Shown one piece after another: positions 17,530 through 27,433 of a stretch of DNA of 64,000 nt. Each line of letters opens with the position of its first letter. Within the stretch, counting starts at the first letter, position 1. The notes beneath the pieces were generated by a model that was not told the origin of the DNA, ran no database searches, and was given only the letters and a program-made list of their open reading frames with translations. Source of the DNA: Shimia sp. R9_2 (lineage in GTDB: Bacteria > Pseudomonadota > Alphaproteobacteria > Rhodobacterales > Rhodobacteraceae); NCBI RefSeq assembly GCF_017743735.1, contig NZ_JAGHRO010000004.1, forward strand, positions 310,001-374,000, written 5' to 3'. A program made the position numbers and the translations under genes.

Positions 17530-19218
17530 TCAGGAATGCTCTTCGGCTGCGGTCTCCGCCAGCGCCTTGTTGTAGGCCCGCAGCGCATCCACGTGAAAGA
17601 CCGCCCCCAACAGCTCTGGCGAGGCATCCTCGCCCACCACCGTAACCACAGGGATAAAGGCCTCCCCTGTGGCTTCAAACATCGGCATCAGGCTTTCCAG
17701 CGTGGCATTGCCGCTCACATAACAGCCCTCGGCAACCATCTCCCAGCAGCGCTCCTCCGGGGCGGCTTTGGGATCATCATTGCTGCGCATGACCTTGGCC
17801 ACGCCACAAAGCGCCAGCAGATAGGCTTGCGGACCTGCTGCGATATGCACGTTGCGCCGCTCCAGCTGGGTGAGGAAGAACGACCCATCCACAAGGCGGG
17901 AGCTGAGCGCGGTGGAGATCGAAACCGCCACCATCACCGCCAGCCCTGTCTGCCAGTCGCCGGTCATTTCAAACACGATCAGTGTGGTGGAAATCGGCGC
18001 GCCCAACACGGCGGCGGCCACGGCCCCCATCCCGGCCAGCGCATAAAGCGTGGTGGTGCCGGACACATCAGGGAAGATCGCCGTGGCAATCATGCCAAAG
18101 GCCAAACCGGTCAGCGCGCCCAGCATCAAGGCAGGTGAGAACACGCCCCCGCCCATACGGCCCGCCATGGTGATGGAGACCGCAATCACCTTCAACACCG
18201 CAAAGACCACCGCCTCATGCAACAGCAACTGCCCTGTCAGGGCCGCAGAGGTGGTCTCATAACCGACGCCAATAATATGCGGGAACCAGATCGCCAGAAT
18301 GCCCAGCAAAATGCCCGAAATCGCCGGACGCAGCCACCGTGGGATGCGCAGCTCTTCCTGCACGTGGTTGGCCATGTCTTCGGCCCAAAAGATCGTCCAC
18401 ATCAGCGCCACAGCCGCCAGTCCGCAAATCCCGCCAAGGATCAGGAAGGCGGGCAGCTCTTGATAGAATTGCAGCTCGGTGCCGGTGTTGAGCATGAACT
18501 CCGTGACATCGCCAAACTCCAGCCGGTTGATCACCGTGCCAGCCACGGCGGCAATCACGATGGGCGCAAAAGCATGCACGGCAAAGTGGCGCAGCACCAC
18601 CTCCAGCGCAAAGAGCGCCCCGGCAATCGGCGCATTAAAGGAGGCAGAGACCGCCGCAGCCACCGCACAGCCCAACAGATCGCGCCCGGTGATGCCATTG
18701 GCATTGATGCGGTCGCTGACCCAGCTGGAAATCACGCCTGCCACATGCACAACGGGGCCCTCACGCCCGGTGGAGCCGCCAGAGGACAGGGTGATGAGCG
18801 AAGCAAAGGCAGAGGCAATCCCGGCCCGTTTCTCAACGCGCCCTTCATGCAGTGCGGCGCCTTCGATCGCATCCGCCACAGAGCGCACCCGCCCATCCGG
18901 CGTGAAGTGGTGCAAGATCAATCCAACCACCAAGCCGCCGACGGTCGGGATCACCAGCAGCCAGTACCATGGCAGCGTGTAGGCAAAGCTGTGCAGCTTG
19001 GTCAGATCCTCAGCGCCATAAAGCGTGGACTGCAGCCAATGGATGCCTTTGCGAAAGAACAAAGCCGCAAAACCGGCGGCAATCCCGATGCAAAGCGCGA
19101 TGATCCAGAACTGAAACTGACTTGGCCCCTTGGTGACCAGCACGCGCCATCCTCCACGACAAGTGTTTGCCGCGTCTTGAGCGCTTTCCGCCAGAAAGGA
19201 GCCAACCGATTTCGCCAT
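17530..19218 (-). CDS. ClC family chloride channel/transporter with CBS region
   Basis: A 562-residue membrane protein of the voltage-gated chloride channel (ClC) family, with about ten to twelve hydrophobic helices between residues 38 and 440. The second selectivity motif GREGP (151-155, gating Glu153) is preserved; the preceding motif reads SSGGST rather than GSGIP, as in many bacterial ClC proteins. GGGVFSPALMLG (the GxFxP motif) follows at about residue 350. The C-terminal 100 residues resemble a CBS-type regulatory region. Whether it is a channel or an H+/Cl- exchanger cannot be told. It ends 12 bases from the convergent DUF3299 gene. Confidence 0.93.
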   Translation of the reverse strand: MAKSVGSFLAESAQDAANTCRGGWRVLVTKGPSQFQFWIIALCIGIAAGFAALFFRKGIHWLQSTLYGAEDLTKLHSFAYTLPWYWLLVIPTVGGLVVGLILHHFTPDGRVRSVADAIEGAALHEGRVEKRAGIASAFASLITLSSGGSTGREGPVVHVAGVISSWVSDRINANGITGRDLLGCAVAAAVSASFNAPIAGALFALEVVLRHFAVHAFAPIVIAAVAGTVINRLEFGDVTEFMLNTGTELQFYQELPAFLILGGICGLAAVALMWTIFWAEDMANHVQEELRIPRWLRPAISGILLGILAIWFPHIIGVGYETTSAALTGQLLLHEAVVFAVLKVIAVSITMAGRMGGGVFSPALMLGALTGLAFGMIATAIFPDVSGTTTLYALAGMGAVAAAVLGAPISTTLIVFEMTGDWQTGLAVMVAVSISTALSSRLVDGSFFLTQLERRNVHIAAGPQAYLLALCGVAKVMRSNDDPKAAPEERCWEMVAEGCYVSGNATLESLMPMFEATGEAFIPVVTVVGEDASPELLGAVFHVDALRAYNKALAETAAEEHS

Positions 19219-19372
19219 TGGGCCGCAAAATCTCCGGGAGTCAGACCCATAGGGGGTCTTCTCTGCTCTACGCGGGTTTTGCTGTCATAGCAAAGGGGTA
19301 AGCGCCGCATTTCACGTGAATGTGGACAATTGTGCGACAGCTGCCACGCCTGAGGCAGCGCGACCCGTTGTG

Positions 19373-21019
19373 TCAGCCCAGAAGGGCTCTGGCCGCAGCG
19401 CGGGCTTCGCTGGTGATCGTGTCACCAGAGATCATGCGGGCCACTTCGTCAATCTGCTCATCCGCGCTCAAAGGCACCACACGGCTGAGGGTCTGGTTGT
19501 TTTTCACGCTCTTTTCCACGCGCCAGTGATGCGCGCCAAGCGCGGCCACCTGCGGGGAGTGTGTCACGACAAGCACCTGCCCGCCATCGGCCAATGCCTT
19601 CAGGCGTCGGCCCACCGCATCCGCAGTTGCGCCGCCCACACCACGGTCGATTTCGTCAAAGATCAGGGTCATGCCGCTGATGTCGCTGGTCAGGCATACT
19701 TTCAGCGCCAGAAGGAACCGGCTCAATTCACCGCCCGAGGCGATCTTGGCCAGCGGGCCTGCCGGCGCGCCGGGGTTTGTGGCCACCACAAACTCCACCG
19801 CGTCGCGGCCTTCCGGACCGGCGTCGCCTTCGCTGATGCGGATCTCAAACACCGCGCGCTCCATCTTGAGCGGCGCAAGCTCAGCCATGACGGCCTTATC
19901 AAGCCCTTTGGCCGCGGTCTGGCGCGCCTTGGTAAGGGCGTTTGCAGCGGCGTCATAAGCGCTCTCTGCCGCATTAAGATCTGCGGTCAGCGCCGCAATA
20001 TTGCCCTCGCCCGCATCCAAAGCGGCCAGGCGCGTGCGCAGGTTTTGCGCAAATGTGCCAAGCTCATCCGGCACTTCGCCATGCTTGCGTGCCAAAGCGC
20101 GGATCGCAAACAGGCGTTCTTCGATCTCTTCCAGCTCATGGGGGTTGAAATCCAACGCCTCCAGGCAGCGCTCGATGCCATCGACCGCATCGCTCACCTC
20201 ATTGAGCGCACGCTCCAATGCCGCGACCGGCGCGTCAAGAGCCCCGCCGGTTTCCGCCAAAGCACCATCCAGCCAGCGCAGGGCGTCGCCCATGGCGCTC
20301 TCCGCACCGCCATTGCCAAGCGCCGCATGGGCGCGGCTGACGTCCTCGCGCACCTTCTCAGCACCCTGCATCATGCGACGGCGGGTATCGAGCTCGGCTT
20401 CTTCTCCCGGTTGGGGATCAAGCTTATCAAGCTCAGCCACCGCATGGCGCAGGAAGTCCTCTTCGGCTTTTGCCTCCGCCAGCGCTGCCTCGGCTGCGGT
20501 CAACGCCTTGCGCGCCTTGGTCACCGCGCTCCATGTGCTGCGGGTCTTGCCGCGCAGTTTTTCGGTATCCGCAAAAATATCGAGCAGGTCGCGGTGGCCC
20601 TTGGGGTTCAAGAGACCCCGGTCATCATGCTGACCGTGCAGCTCCACCAAGGTCTCAGACAAGCGCCGCAGCACTTCCCCCGACACGCGCCGATCGTTCA
20701 CCCAGGCCGTCTTTCGGCCATCGGTGCGGTTCACCCGCCGCAGGATCAACTCTTCGCCCCCGGGCAGCCCAGCCTCTTCGAGAATGGCGTGCGCAGGATG
20801 GCCTTCATGCAGATCAAACTCTGCGACAACCTCACCCTGTTCCGCCCCTGCGCGCACCAACTCGGCACGCCCGCGCCAGCCCAGCACAAAGCCCAGACTG
20901 TCAAGCAAAATGGATTTGCCTGCCCCGGTCTCACCGGTCAGCACATTGAGGCCCGGCTGAAACGCCAGCTCAAGCCGATCAATGATCAGCATATCGCGGA
21001 TATCAAGAGAGCGCAGCAT
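19373..21019 (-). CDS. recN: DNA repair protein RecN
   Basis: A 548-residue SMC-like ATPase used in repair of double-strand breaks. Walker A is GETGAGKS (residues 29-36), the ABC-type signature SGGELSRFLLALK and Walker B LIFDEIDRGVGG are in the C-terminal part, and the middle (about 150-370) is a coiled coil. It lies 34 bases after bamD on the same strand and probably belongs to the lpxC-bamD-recN unit. I see no LexA-type box immediately upstream. Confidence 0.97.
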   Translation of the reverse strand: MLRSLDIRDMLIIDRLELAFQPGLNVLTGETGAGKSILLDSLGFVLGWRGRAELVRAGAEQGEVVAEFDLHEGHPAHAILEEAGLPGGEELILRRVNRTDGRKTAWVNDRRVSGEVLRRLSETLVELHGQHDDRGLLNPKGHRDLLDIFADTEKLRGKTRSTWSAVTKARKALTAAEAALAEAKAEEDFLRHAVAELDKLDPQPGEEAELDTRRRMMQGAEKVREDVSRAHAALGNGGAESAMGDALRWLDGALAETGGALDAPVAALERALNEVSDAVDGIERCLEALDFNPHELEEIEERLFAIRALARKHGEVPDELGTFAQNLRTRLAALDAGEGNIAALTADLNAAESAYDAAANALTKARQTAAKGLDKAVMAELAPLKMERAVFEIRISEGDAGPEGRDAVEFVVATNPGAPAGPLAKIASGGELSRFLLALKVCLTSDISGMTLIFDEIDRGVGGATADAVGRRLKALADGGQVLVVTHSPQVAALGAHHWRVEKSVKNNQTLSRVVPLSADEQIDEVARMISGDTITSEARAAARALLG

Positions 21020-21053
21020 GTGGGTCAGTTGGCAGGGCGCAACCTGCGCGCCG

Positions 21054-21929
21054 TTACAGCCATTGCCCCTTCAAGGTCTGACGATAGACCTGGTTGAGCC
21101 AGCCGTCGCCTGCGGCCTCAAGCTCAAGCCCGCGTCCGGTCAACAGTTTGTAGCTGTCTTCATACCACTCGGTGGACTGGAAGTTGTAACCGAGAATGGC
21201 CCCTGCGGTCTGTGCCTGCTGCACCAGACCCAGCGAGAGATACGCCTCAACCAAACGGTGCAGCGCTTCTGCCGTGTGGGTCGTGGTGGAGAAATCCTCT
21301 ACCACCACACGGAAACGCTTGATCGCCGCCGCATAGTGATCCCGGCGCAGGTAATAGCGGCCGATTTCCATCTCTTTGGAGGCGAGGTGGTCGAAGGCCA
21401 GATCAAATTTCAGCGCCGCCGAGCGGGCATATTCGCTGTCCGGATAAATCTCGATGACCTTGCGTAGCTCTTGCAGGGCCTGAAAGGTCAGGCCTTGGTC
21501 ACGGCCCACTTCGTCGATCTGATCATAATAGCTCAGCGCCAGAAGATACTGCGCGTAGGCCGCATCCTCATCCGCCGGATAAAAGTCGATATACCGCTGC
21601 GCCGCTGCCCGGCTCTCGGGATAGCTCTTATCCGCGTGATAAGAGAAGGCCTGCATGATCAAGGCGCGCTGTGATAGCTCTGAGTAGGGGTAAAGCCGCT
21701 CAATCTCGGAAAAGAAGAAGGCCGCATCCGTGCCGCGATTCCGTGCAAGCTCAAATTCGCCACGCTCGTAAATCTGTTCCGGTGTGAATTGTTCCAGATC
21801 GATCAAACCCCGGCGTGCGTCGCTTGCGTCATTGTCGCCACAGGCCACCACAACGGCCAGTGCCAGAACCGATCCCAGAAGACGTGCCCGCGACCCGATG
21901 CCTGACATAGTGCTCAACCTTTTCTTCAT
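21054..21929 (-). CDS. bamD: Outer membrane assembly lipoprotein BamD
   Basis: A 291-residue lipoprotein of the BAM complex, which inserts beta-barrel proteins in the outer membrane. The N-terminus is a lipoprotein signal with lipobox ALAVVVAC, followed by five TPR repeats (for example YERGEFELARNRGTDAAFFF and YPESRAAAQRYIDFYP). The open frame extends to 22010, but the start at 21929 (MKKRLSTMSG) fits the signal peptide and has an upstream GGAAGGG; MSGIGSR at 21908 is a possible alternative. It follows lpxC closely. Confidence 0.93.
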   Translation of the reverse strand: MKKRLSTMSGIGSRARLLGSVLALAVVVACGDNDASDARRGLIDLEQFTPEQIYERGEFELARNRGTDAAFFFSEIERLYPYSELSQRALIMQAFSYHADKSYPESRAAAQRYIDFYPADEDAAYAQYLLALSYYDQIDEVGRDQGLTFQALQELRKVIEIYPDSEYARSAALKFDLAFDHLASKEMEIGRYYLRRDHYAAAIKRFRVVVEDFSTTTHTAEALHRLVEAYLSLGLVQQAQTAGAILGYNFQSTEWYEDSYKLLTGRGLELEAAGDGWLNQVYRQTLKGQWL

Positions 21930-22016
21930 CGCGGGATTTACCCACCCTTCCAGAATGCTGTTAGCACAGAATTTTCCGGGGCAAAACGTCTTTGGCTTCA
22001 AATCTTGCAATCACAT

Positions 22017-22952
22017 TTAGGCGACCGCAGGAACCTCGCCCATATGCACGCCCGCACCAGGCAAACGTGCCGCCTGTGCGGCCGTGCATTCCACCAGACG
22101 CCATGCTGATGGATCCGCAAAAAGTTCACGCAGAAGCGCATTGGTCAGCGCATGACCGGCACGGTGGCCACGATACTGCGCCAGCAGAGGCGCACCCGCG
22201 AGATAGAGATCGCCCATCGCGTCCAGCATCTTGTGGCGCACAGGCTCATCGGAGTGGCGCAGACCACCCTGCGCACTGACTTTAGCACCGTCAAACACCA
22301 CAGCGTTCTCGGTTGGGTCGCCCCCCAGCGCCAGACCATTGGCCTGCATGGCTTCGACATCCGCCTGACGGCAGAAGGTACGGCTGTCACACAGCTCACG
22401 CACAAAGCTGCCATTGGCAAGGCTCAGGGTCTTGGTCTGTTGACCAATGGCTTCATCAACAAAGTCGATGTGAAAATCGATGCGCATTTCATCTGCTGGC
22501 AGCAGTTCGGCCACCGCATCGCCGCGGGTGACCGATACAGGCTTCAGCACTTCGATGGCCCAGACAGACGCATGCTGGCTCACGATGCCCGCTTTCAGAA
22601 AGCCACGCACAAACTCCGCAGAACTGCCATCAAGGATCGGCACTTCAGGCGCATCGATCTCGATCAACGCATTGTGAATGCCACAGCCCGCCAGAGCCGC
22701 CATCAGGTGCTCAATGGTGGACACAGCCACACCTGCGGTGTTGAGAATGCGGGTGCAGAGTGCGGTTTGCTCAACCACATCCCAGCGTGCCGGGATCATC
22801 GCATCGCCCACCAGAATGTCCGTCCGCTTGAACCAGATGCCGTAATCTGCCGATGCCGGGCGCACGGTCAGGTGCACTTCAGCGCCGGAGTGTAGGCCGG
22901 TTCCAACGAAATGAACTGGTGTTTTCAAAGTGGCTTGCACGGTGATCCTCAA
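22017..22952 (-). CDS. lpxC: UDP-3-O-acyl-N-acetylglucosamine deacetylase
   Basis: A 311-residue zinc enzyme for the committed step of lipid A synthesis. The zinc ligands are visible: His82 in STIEHLMAAL, and His240 with Asp244 in RHKMLDAMGDL; the catalytic His267 is in YRGHRAGHALTN. Length and both duplicated domains are typical. It lies downstream of ftsZ, after a terminator, as in many proteobacteria, and leads into bamD. The gene ends with an unusual GVHMGEVPAVA tail. Confidence 0.98.
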   Translation of the reverse strand: MRITVQATLKTPVHFVGTGLHSGAEVHLTVRPASADYGIWFKRTDILVGDAMIPARWDVVEQTALCTRILNTAGVAVSTIEHLMAALAGCGIHNALIEIDAPEVPILDGSSAEFVRGFLKAGIVSQHASVWAIEVLKPVSVTRGDAVAELLPADEMRIDFHIDFVDEAIGQQTKTLSLANGSFVRELCDSRTFCRQADVEAMQANGLALGGDPTENAVVFDGAKVSAQGGLRHSDEPVRHKMLDAMGDLYLAGAPLLAQYRGHRAGHALTNALLRELFADPSAWRLVECTAAQAARLPGAGVHMGEVPAVA

Positions 22953-23099
22953 AGGTTACGCGGCACACCCCATTTGGCCGCAATAGTGAGGTAGTTGGTT
23001 CCGCCCGTCACCTCAAATAAAGCTTTGCAACGGACTGAAACATGTTTGTAACAGTTCGGCAAAACCCCGCCACGAACCACACAAGCCGTTGCAAACAAA

Positions 23100-23129
23100 A
23101 AGAAAAAGGCCGCCTGCGAAAGGCGACCT
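23100..23129 (-). terminator. Rho-independent terminator of ftsZ
   Basis: On the minus strand the stem AGGTCGCCT / AGGCGGCCT (one mismatch) with a short loop is followed by TTTTTC, 23 bases after the ftsZ stop codon. It separates the dcw cluster from lpxC. Confidence 0.85.
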
Positions 23130-23152
23130 CTTCACGTGTTAAGCTGAATAAA

Positions 23153-24838
23153 TCAGTTCGCTTGACGGCGCAGGAAGGCCGGAATTTCGATACGCTCCTG
23201 ATCTTCGTCCATTTGCGTGGCCGGTGCCTGCGACTGAACCGCAGGTTGCTGGCGCGCCACTGGTGCGGCAGGTGCCGGACGTGCGGCTGGTTGCTGCTCA
23301 GCAGCGTGGCCGGTCATCTTGTTGATCAGCGAGTTGATACCAAAGCGCGGACGCTCTTCGGCACGCGGCTCCTGCACAGGCGCTGCTGCGGCCGGACGGG
23401 CCGGTGCGGCGGGCGCTTTCTCAACAGCGGCCTGCAGACGCTGCATCAGCTGTGGTGTCGGTGTGCCCGGAGCCGGACGCTGTGGCGCAACGAAATCCTG
23501 AGGCTCTTCTTCCTCAAACGTCTGCGGCTGCACCTGCTGTGCGGCGGTCGGCTGATAAGCCGGTGGAGGCACATCGGCACCTGCGGAAGCGGCATCAAAG
23601 GTCGGCGCGGCCGGTGCTGCGGCCTGTGCGGCTGGCGCTTCAAAGATGTCTTCCATCTGCTCTTCCGCTGCGGCGCGCTGCGCGTCCATCTGCGGGAACA
23701 GGGATGGCTCTGCCGGGGCCGCTGCGGCAGGTTGCGCAGCCGCTGGTGCGGCCTGTGCGGCAACCGGTGCCTGCTCAACAGGGGCTGCGGCAGCCGGTGC
23801 TGCTTCAACTTCGGCCTGTGGCAGCGGCGCTTTCATGGAGCGGCGCGGCAGCGGCATGGCCGCGTTGGCTTCTGCAGCGTCGATGCCAGTGGCAACAACG
23901 GATACGCGCATGCCACCTTCCAGCGTGTCGTCCATGGTGGAGCCCACGATGATATTGGCGTCGGCGTCCACTTCCTCGCGGATGCGGTTGGCCGCTTCGT
24001 CCAGTTCGAACAGGGTCAGGTCGTGACCGCCGGTGATGTTGATCAGAACACCTTTGGCACCGCGCAGGGAGATCTCGTCCAGCAGCGGGTTGGCAATCGC
24101 CTTCTCTGCCGCCTGGATCGCACGATCTTCGCCGGTTGCTTCGCCGGTGCCCATCATCGCTTTACCCATCTCGTCCATCACGGCGCGCACGTCCGCGAAG
24201 TCGAGGTTGATCAGGCCCGGACGCACCATCAGATCGGTCACACCTTTCACGCCCTGATAGAGCACGTCATCCGCCATGGAGAAGGCTTCAGTGAAGGTGG
24301 TCTTTTCGTTGGCGAGGCGGAACAGGTTCTGGTTCGGGATGATGATCAGCGTGTCGACCATCTTTTGCAGCTGCTCCACGCCCTCTTCGGCCTGACGCAT
24401 ACGCTTGGCGCCTTCAAACTGGAACGGCTTGGTAACAACACCCACCGTCAGAACACCCAGTTCACGCGCGGCTTGTGCGATGATCGGTGCCGCACCGGTG
24501 CCGGTGCCGCCGCCCATACCTGCGGTGATGAAGCACATGTGTGCGCCTGCGAGGTGATCCACGATCTCCTCGATGCTTTCTTCAGCGGCCGCGGCGCCAA
24601 CGGTTGCGCGCGCCCCAGCGCCCAGACCTTCGGTGACCTTTACGCCCAGCTGCACACGGCTGTCAGATTTGCTCTGCTGCAACGCCTGCGCGTCGGTGTT
24701 CGCCACAACGAACTCCACGCCTTCCAGCGCTTTATCGATCATGTTGTTGACCGCGTTGCCGCCTGCGCCGCCTACACCAAAAACGGTGATACGGGGTTTC
24801 AGATCACCCTCATCGGGCATCGTCAGATTCAAAGCCAT
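23153..24838 (-). CDS. ftsZ: Cell division GTPase FtsZ
   Basis: A 561-residue tubulin homologue that forms the Z ring. The N-terminal GTPase has the tubulin signature [10 protein letters not shown] (about 109-118), and the T7 synergy loop NLDFADV (211-217). After the globular core (about residue 320) comes a linker of over 200 residues rich in Ala, Pro and Gln, then the conserved C-terminal peptide [12 protein letters not shown] (550-561) that binds FtsA and other partners. The start ATG at 24838 ([20 protein letters not shown]) matches the usual alphaproteobacterial N-terminus; an in-frame GTG at 24868 is less likely. Confidence 0.98.
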   Translation of the reverse strand: MALNLTMPDEGDLKPRITVFGVGGAGGNAVNNMIDKALEGVEFVVANTDAQALQQSKSDSRVQLGVKVTEGLGAGARATVGAAAAEESIEEIVDHLAGAHMCFITAGMGGGTGTGAAPIIAQAARELGVLTVGVVTKPFQFEGAKRMRQAEEGVEQLQKMVDTLIIIPNQNLFRLANEKTTFTEAFSMADDVLYQGVKGVTDLMVRPGLINLDFADVRAVMDEMGKAMMGTGEATGEDRAIQAAEKAIANPLLDEISLRGAKGVLINITGGHDLTLFELDEAANRIREEVDADANIIVGSTMDDTLEGGMRVSVVATGIDAAEANAAMPLPRRSMKAPLPQAEVEAAPAAAAPVEQAPVAAQAAPAAAQPAAAAPAEPSLFPQMDAQRAAAEEQMEDIFEAPAAQAAAPAAPTFDAASAGADVPPPAYQPTAAQQVQPQTFEEEEPQDFVAPQRPAPGTPTPQLMQRLQAAVEKAPAAPARPAAAAPVQEPRAEERPRFGINSLINKMTGHAAEQQPAARPAPAAPVARQQPAVQSQAPATQMDEDQERIEIPAFLRRQAN

Positions 24839-25208
24839 AGAACTGTCCGCCTGTTGTTTACCCGCCACAGCGGGCCATTTTCTGCCTACTCCAACACATT
24901 ATTAAACACGCTTTCCGGAATCGTCATCCCAAAAAGCGCATTTCGCCACAAAATGTGGAGGAAAAATTATAAAACTAGCGGCATCTTGCCGAAACCGCGA
25001 TATTTTGCGGGGCAATCCATGCGCAGCACAACACTACGGAACCATCCGAGACACCTCTGGCGTCACGAGACTGGCTACTATGATATCGGAGACCACTGCT
25101 CGGCCTGCTTGATCCGCGTTCTCTGGCGGTTACGAAAACCTTAACGGCGCAGTCCGAAGAGGTCACCCCCAAAAAGTCACTTTCGTCACTTTATCCCCAA
25201 CTAAAGCC
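24839..25208 (-). promoter_or_regulatory. ftsA-ftsZ intergenic region, likely ftsZ promoter
   Basis: This gap of 370 bp between ftsA and ftsZ holds no gene I can support, but is long for a dcw cluster and so probably carries the separate ftsZ promoter. It contains TTATCCCCA at 25191-25199 (one mismatch to the DnaA box TTATCCACA), one GANTC site (GAATC near 24919) and an AT-rich stretch around 24895-24985. No promoter hexamers are clear enough to place. Confidence 0.45.
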
Positions 25209-26543
25209 TCACCAATTTTCCCGGAACCACCGCACCGCGCGCCCGATGGTGCGCGAGTGATAGCGATCCACCGGCAGGTCGAAATCCCACCATTCGTCCT
25301 GCGGATGGGTTGCAAAAAGGCACATGCCAACCGTGGCGGCAAAGCCCGGTCCGGTCGCTGCCTGCGGCAGCCCATGCACGCGCATCGGGCGGCCAAGGCG
25401 CACCTGCTGACCCAGGATTTTGGAGGCCAGGCCGTCCAATCCAGGGATCTGGCTGCCGCCGCCAGTCAGCACAATTTGCTGGCTCGGAAGGTGCTCAAAC
25501 CCGGCAACATCGAGCCGCGCGCGCACTTCTTCGAGGATTTCTTCGACACGCGGGCGCATGATTCCAATCAATTCTGCGCGACTCACCGTGCGCCGATCAT
25601 GCTCCCAATCGCCGGTGTCCCCGGACAGCTCAATCATGTCGCGATCATCCATCCCGGTGGCCACAACGCCACCATAGAAGGTCTTGATCCGTTCCGCCGT
25701 GGCCATGGGCACCTGAAGCCCCATGGAGATGTCGCCGGTGACGTGATCGCCGCCCATGCGCACCGTGTCAGCAAAGATCATGTGCTTCTTCATGAAGATC
25801 GACAGGCTGGTCGCCCCGCCGCCCATGTCGATGCACGCCGCGCCAAGCTCCTGTTCATCTTCCACCAGTGCGGACAGACCGGAGACATAGGCCGAGGAGG
25901 CAATCCCCGCGAGCTCCAGATCACAACGCTTGATACAATGCACAAGGTTCTGCACCGCCGCCTTGTCGACGGTCAGCATATGCATGTCGGTGGTCAGCAC
26001 CTGCCCCACCTGCCCGCGCGGGTCATTGAGACCGGAGCGGTGATCCAGCGCAAAATTCACCGGCTGTGCGTGCAGAACTTCGCGGTCCGCGCCGTAGTCG
26101 GGCACATCACAGGCGGCAAGCACGCGCGCCACATCCTGCTCGCCAACCATTTGGCCATGCACATCAATCTGCCCGTCCAAACCATAAGAGCGCGGCTCCG
26201 CGCCGGAAAAACAGGCGATTACGTGATCCACGCGGATCTTGGCCATCTTCTGCGCAGCCTGCACCACCGTGCGAATGGCGCGCTCGGTTTCCTGCATGGT
26301 GTCGATTTCGCCAAATTTCACACCACGGGACATGATGGTGTTGGCGCCGATCACCCGAAAACCGCTTTGCCCCGCCATGGAGCCGATGCCCTCAACACTG
26401 GCGAGCCGATCCGTGCCGTCAAAGCGCAGAACCAGACAGGCGATCTTGGACGTTCCCACATCCAGAACCGCAATCACACCGCGTTGCATGGCCGCTTTGC
26501 GCATCGCACGCATGGCGCGCTGGCTTTGATACAGCTCTGTCAT
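25209..26543 (-). CDS. ftsA: Cell division protein FtsA
   Basis: A 444-residue actin-like protein that tethers FtsZ to the membrane. The phosphate-1 loop IAVLDVGTSKIACLV (residues about 24-38), the adenosine motif VLTGGGSQIPGLDGLA and the C-terminal amphipathic membrane helix IGRAVRWFRENW are visible. The start ATG at 26543 overlaps the ftsQ stop as ATGA, giving coupled translation; the frame continues upstream but that part lies inside ftsQ. Confidence 0.97.
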   Translation of the reverse strand: MTELYQSQRAMRAMRKAAMQRGVIAVLDVGTSKIACLVLRFDGTDRLASVEGIGSMAGQSGFRVIGANTIMSRGVKFGEIDTMQETERAIRTVVQAAQKMAKIRVDHVIACFSGAEPRSYGLDGQIDVHGQMVGEQDVARVLAACDVPDYGADREVLHAQPVNFALDHRSGLNDPRGQVGQVLTTDMHMLTVDKAAVQNLVHCIKRCDLELAGIASSAYVSGLSALVEDEQELGAACIDMGGGATSLSIFMKKHMIFADTVRMGGDHVTGDISMGLQVPMATAERIKTFYGGVVATGMDDRDMIELSGDTGDWEHDRRTVSRAELIGIMRPRVEEILEEVRARLDVAGFEHLPSQQIVLTGGGSQIPGLDGLASKILGQQVRLGRPMRVHGLPQAATGPGFAATVGMCLFATHPQDEWWDFDLPVDRYHSRTIGRAVRWFRENW

Positions 26544-27433
26544 TGTCCTGTTGTCCCCAAGGTTATCTGACTGGTGCGCCACCAGTCCTCAACGGCATTT
26601 TCTGTAAGTTGGATGGTCGGACGACGGGTCAGCCGCATGTCCACCACCGAAATATCGCGCTCCAGAAGCTCCTGCGCGCTGTTGAGCGCGACCACACGGT
26701 CAAGCGCCTGCACAGCCCCCTGCTCCGGCAGCAAAATCCGTTGCTCACGGGTCAGCACCACGTCCCAGCGCCGCTCTCCGACACGCACAAGGCCGATCAC
26801 ACGATCCGCGATCGGATCAGCCGCAGCAAAAAGCTCCAACGCTTCGCGCACATGACCTTCAGCGCCCTCGCCCGCAATCAGCGGCATCTGCGCATGGGCA
26901 TTGCGCGACACGGCCGGGCCGGTCACATGACCATCCGGATCCACAAGCGTCAGCCCTTCATGGGTGCGCCAAACAACAACCGGCGTGCGCTCGGCAATAT
27001 CAAGCTGCAGCACCCCGCCGGTGCGCACCCGCACGGAGGCGCTTGCGATAGACGGCAGCTCACTGACCCGCGCCTGAATGGCGGGCAGATCAAGATCAAA
27101 GGAGCTCACCGGAAAGCTCAACGACAGAATATCGCGGATGTCCTCGGAGGTGCCATCGGAGGCGCCATCAATCGCCATCGCGCTGACCATGAACTCGGGG
27201 CGTGTCGCAATCTCGCGGCGCAGATCATTGATCGCAAGGCTCAGCGCCTCGCGACGGTCCTCGTCAGAGAAATAGATCAGCGCACCACCAGCCACAACAG
27301 CAAACGGCACAACCGTACGCAGGCAAAAGCGAAAGAACGGCGTCAGCATCAGCCGCTCAAAGCGATAGGCCCACCGGCTCGGCGCCGGATCGTGGCGCGG
27401 CTTTTTGCGCTTTGGCACGCTCAGCGATCGCAT
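26540..27433 (-). CDS. ftsQ: Cell division protein FtsQ
   Basis: A 297-residue bitopic division protein. A basic cytoplasmic N-terminus (MRSLSVPKRKKPRHDP) precedes one membrane helix at about residues 38-58 (VVPFAVVAGGALIYF), then the POTRA domain (FMVSAMAIDGASDGTSEDI) and the FtsQ domain (VRVRTGGVLQLDIAERTPVVVW). It recruits later divisome proteins in the periplasm. The start at 27433 overlaps the end of ddl by 13 bases. Confidence 0.94.
   Translation of the reverse strand: MRSLSVPKRKKPRHDPAPSRWAYRFERLMLTPFFRFCLRTVVPFAVVAGGALIYFSDEDRREALSLAINDLRREIATRPEFMVSAMAIDGASDGTSEDIRDILSLSFPVSSFDLDLPAIQARVSELPSIASASVRVRTGGVLQLDIAERTPVVVWRTHEGLTLVDPDGHVTGPAVSRNAHAQMPLIAGEGAEGHVREALELFAAADPIADRVIGLVRVGERRWDVVLTREQRILLPEQGAVQALDRVVALNSAQELLERDISVVDMRLTRRPTIQLTENAVEDWWRTSQITLGTTGQ

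Noticed and set aside
19316-21097. 593-codon open frame opposite recN
   Set aside because: Antisense shadow; recN carries intact Walker and signature motifs.
23042-25144. 700-codon open frame on the plus strand opposite ftsZ
   Set aside because: It mirrors the GC-rich third-position pattern of ftsZ, is full of Cys, Arg and His runs, and has no ribosome site; ftsZ on the other strand is certain.
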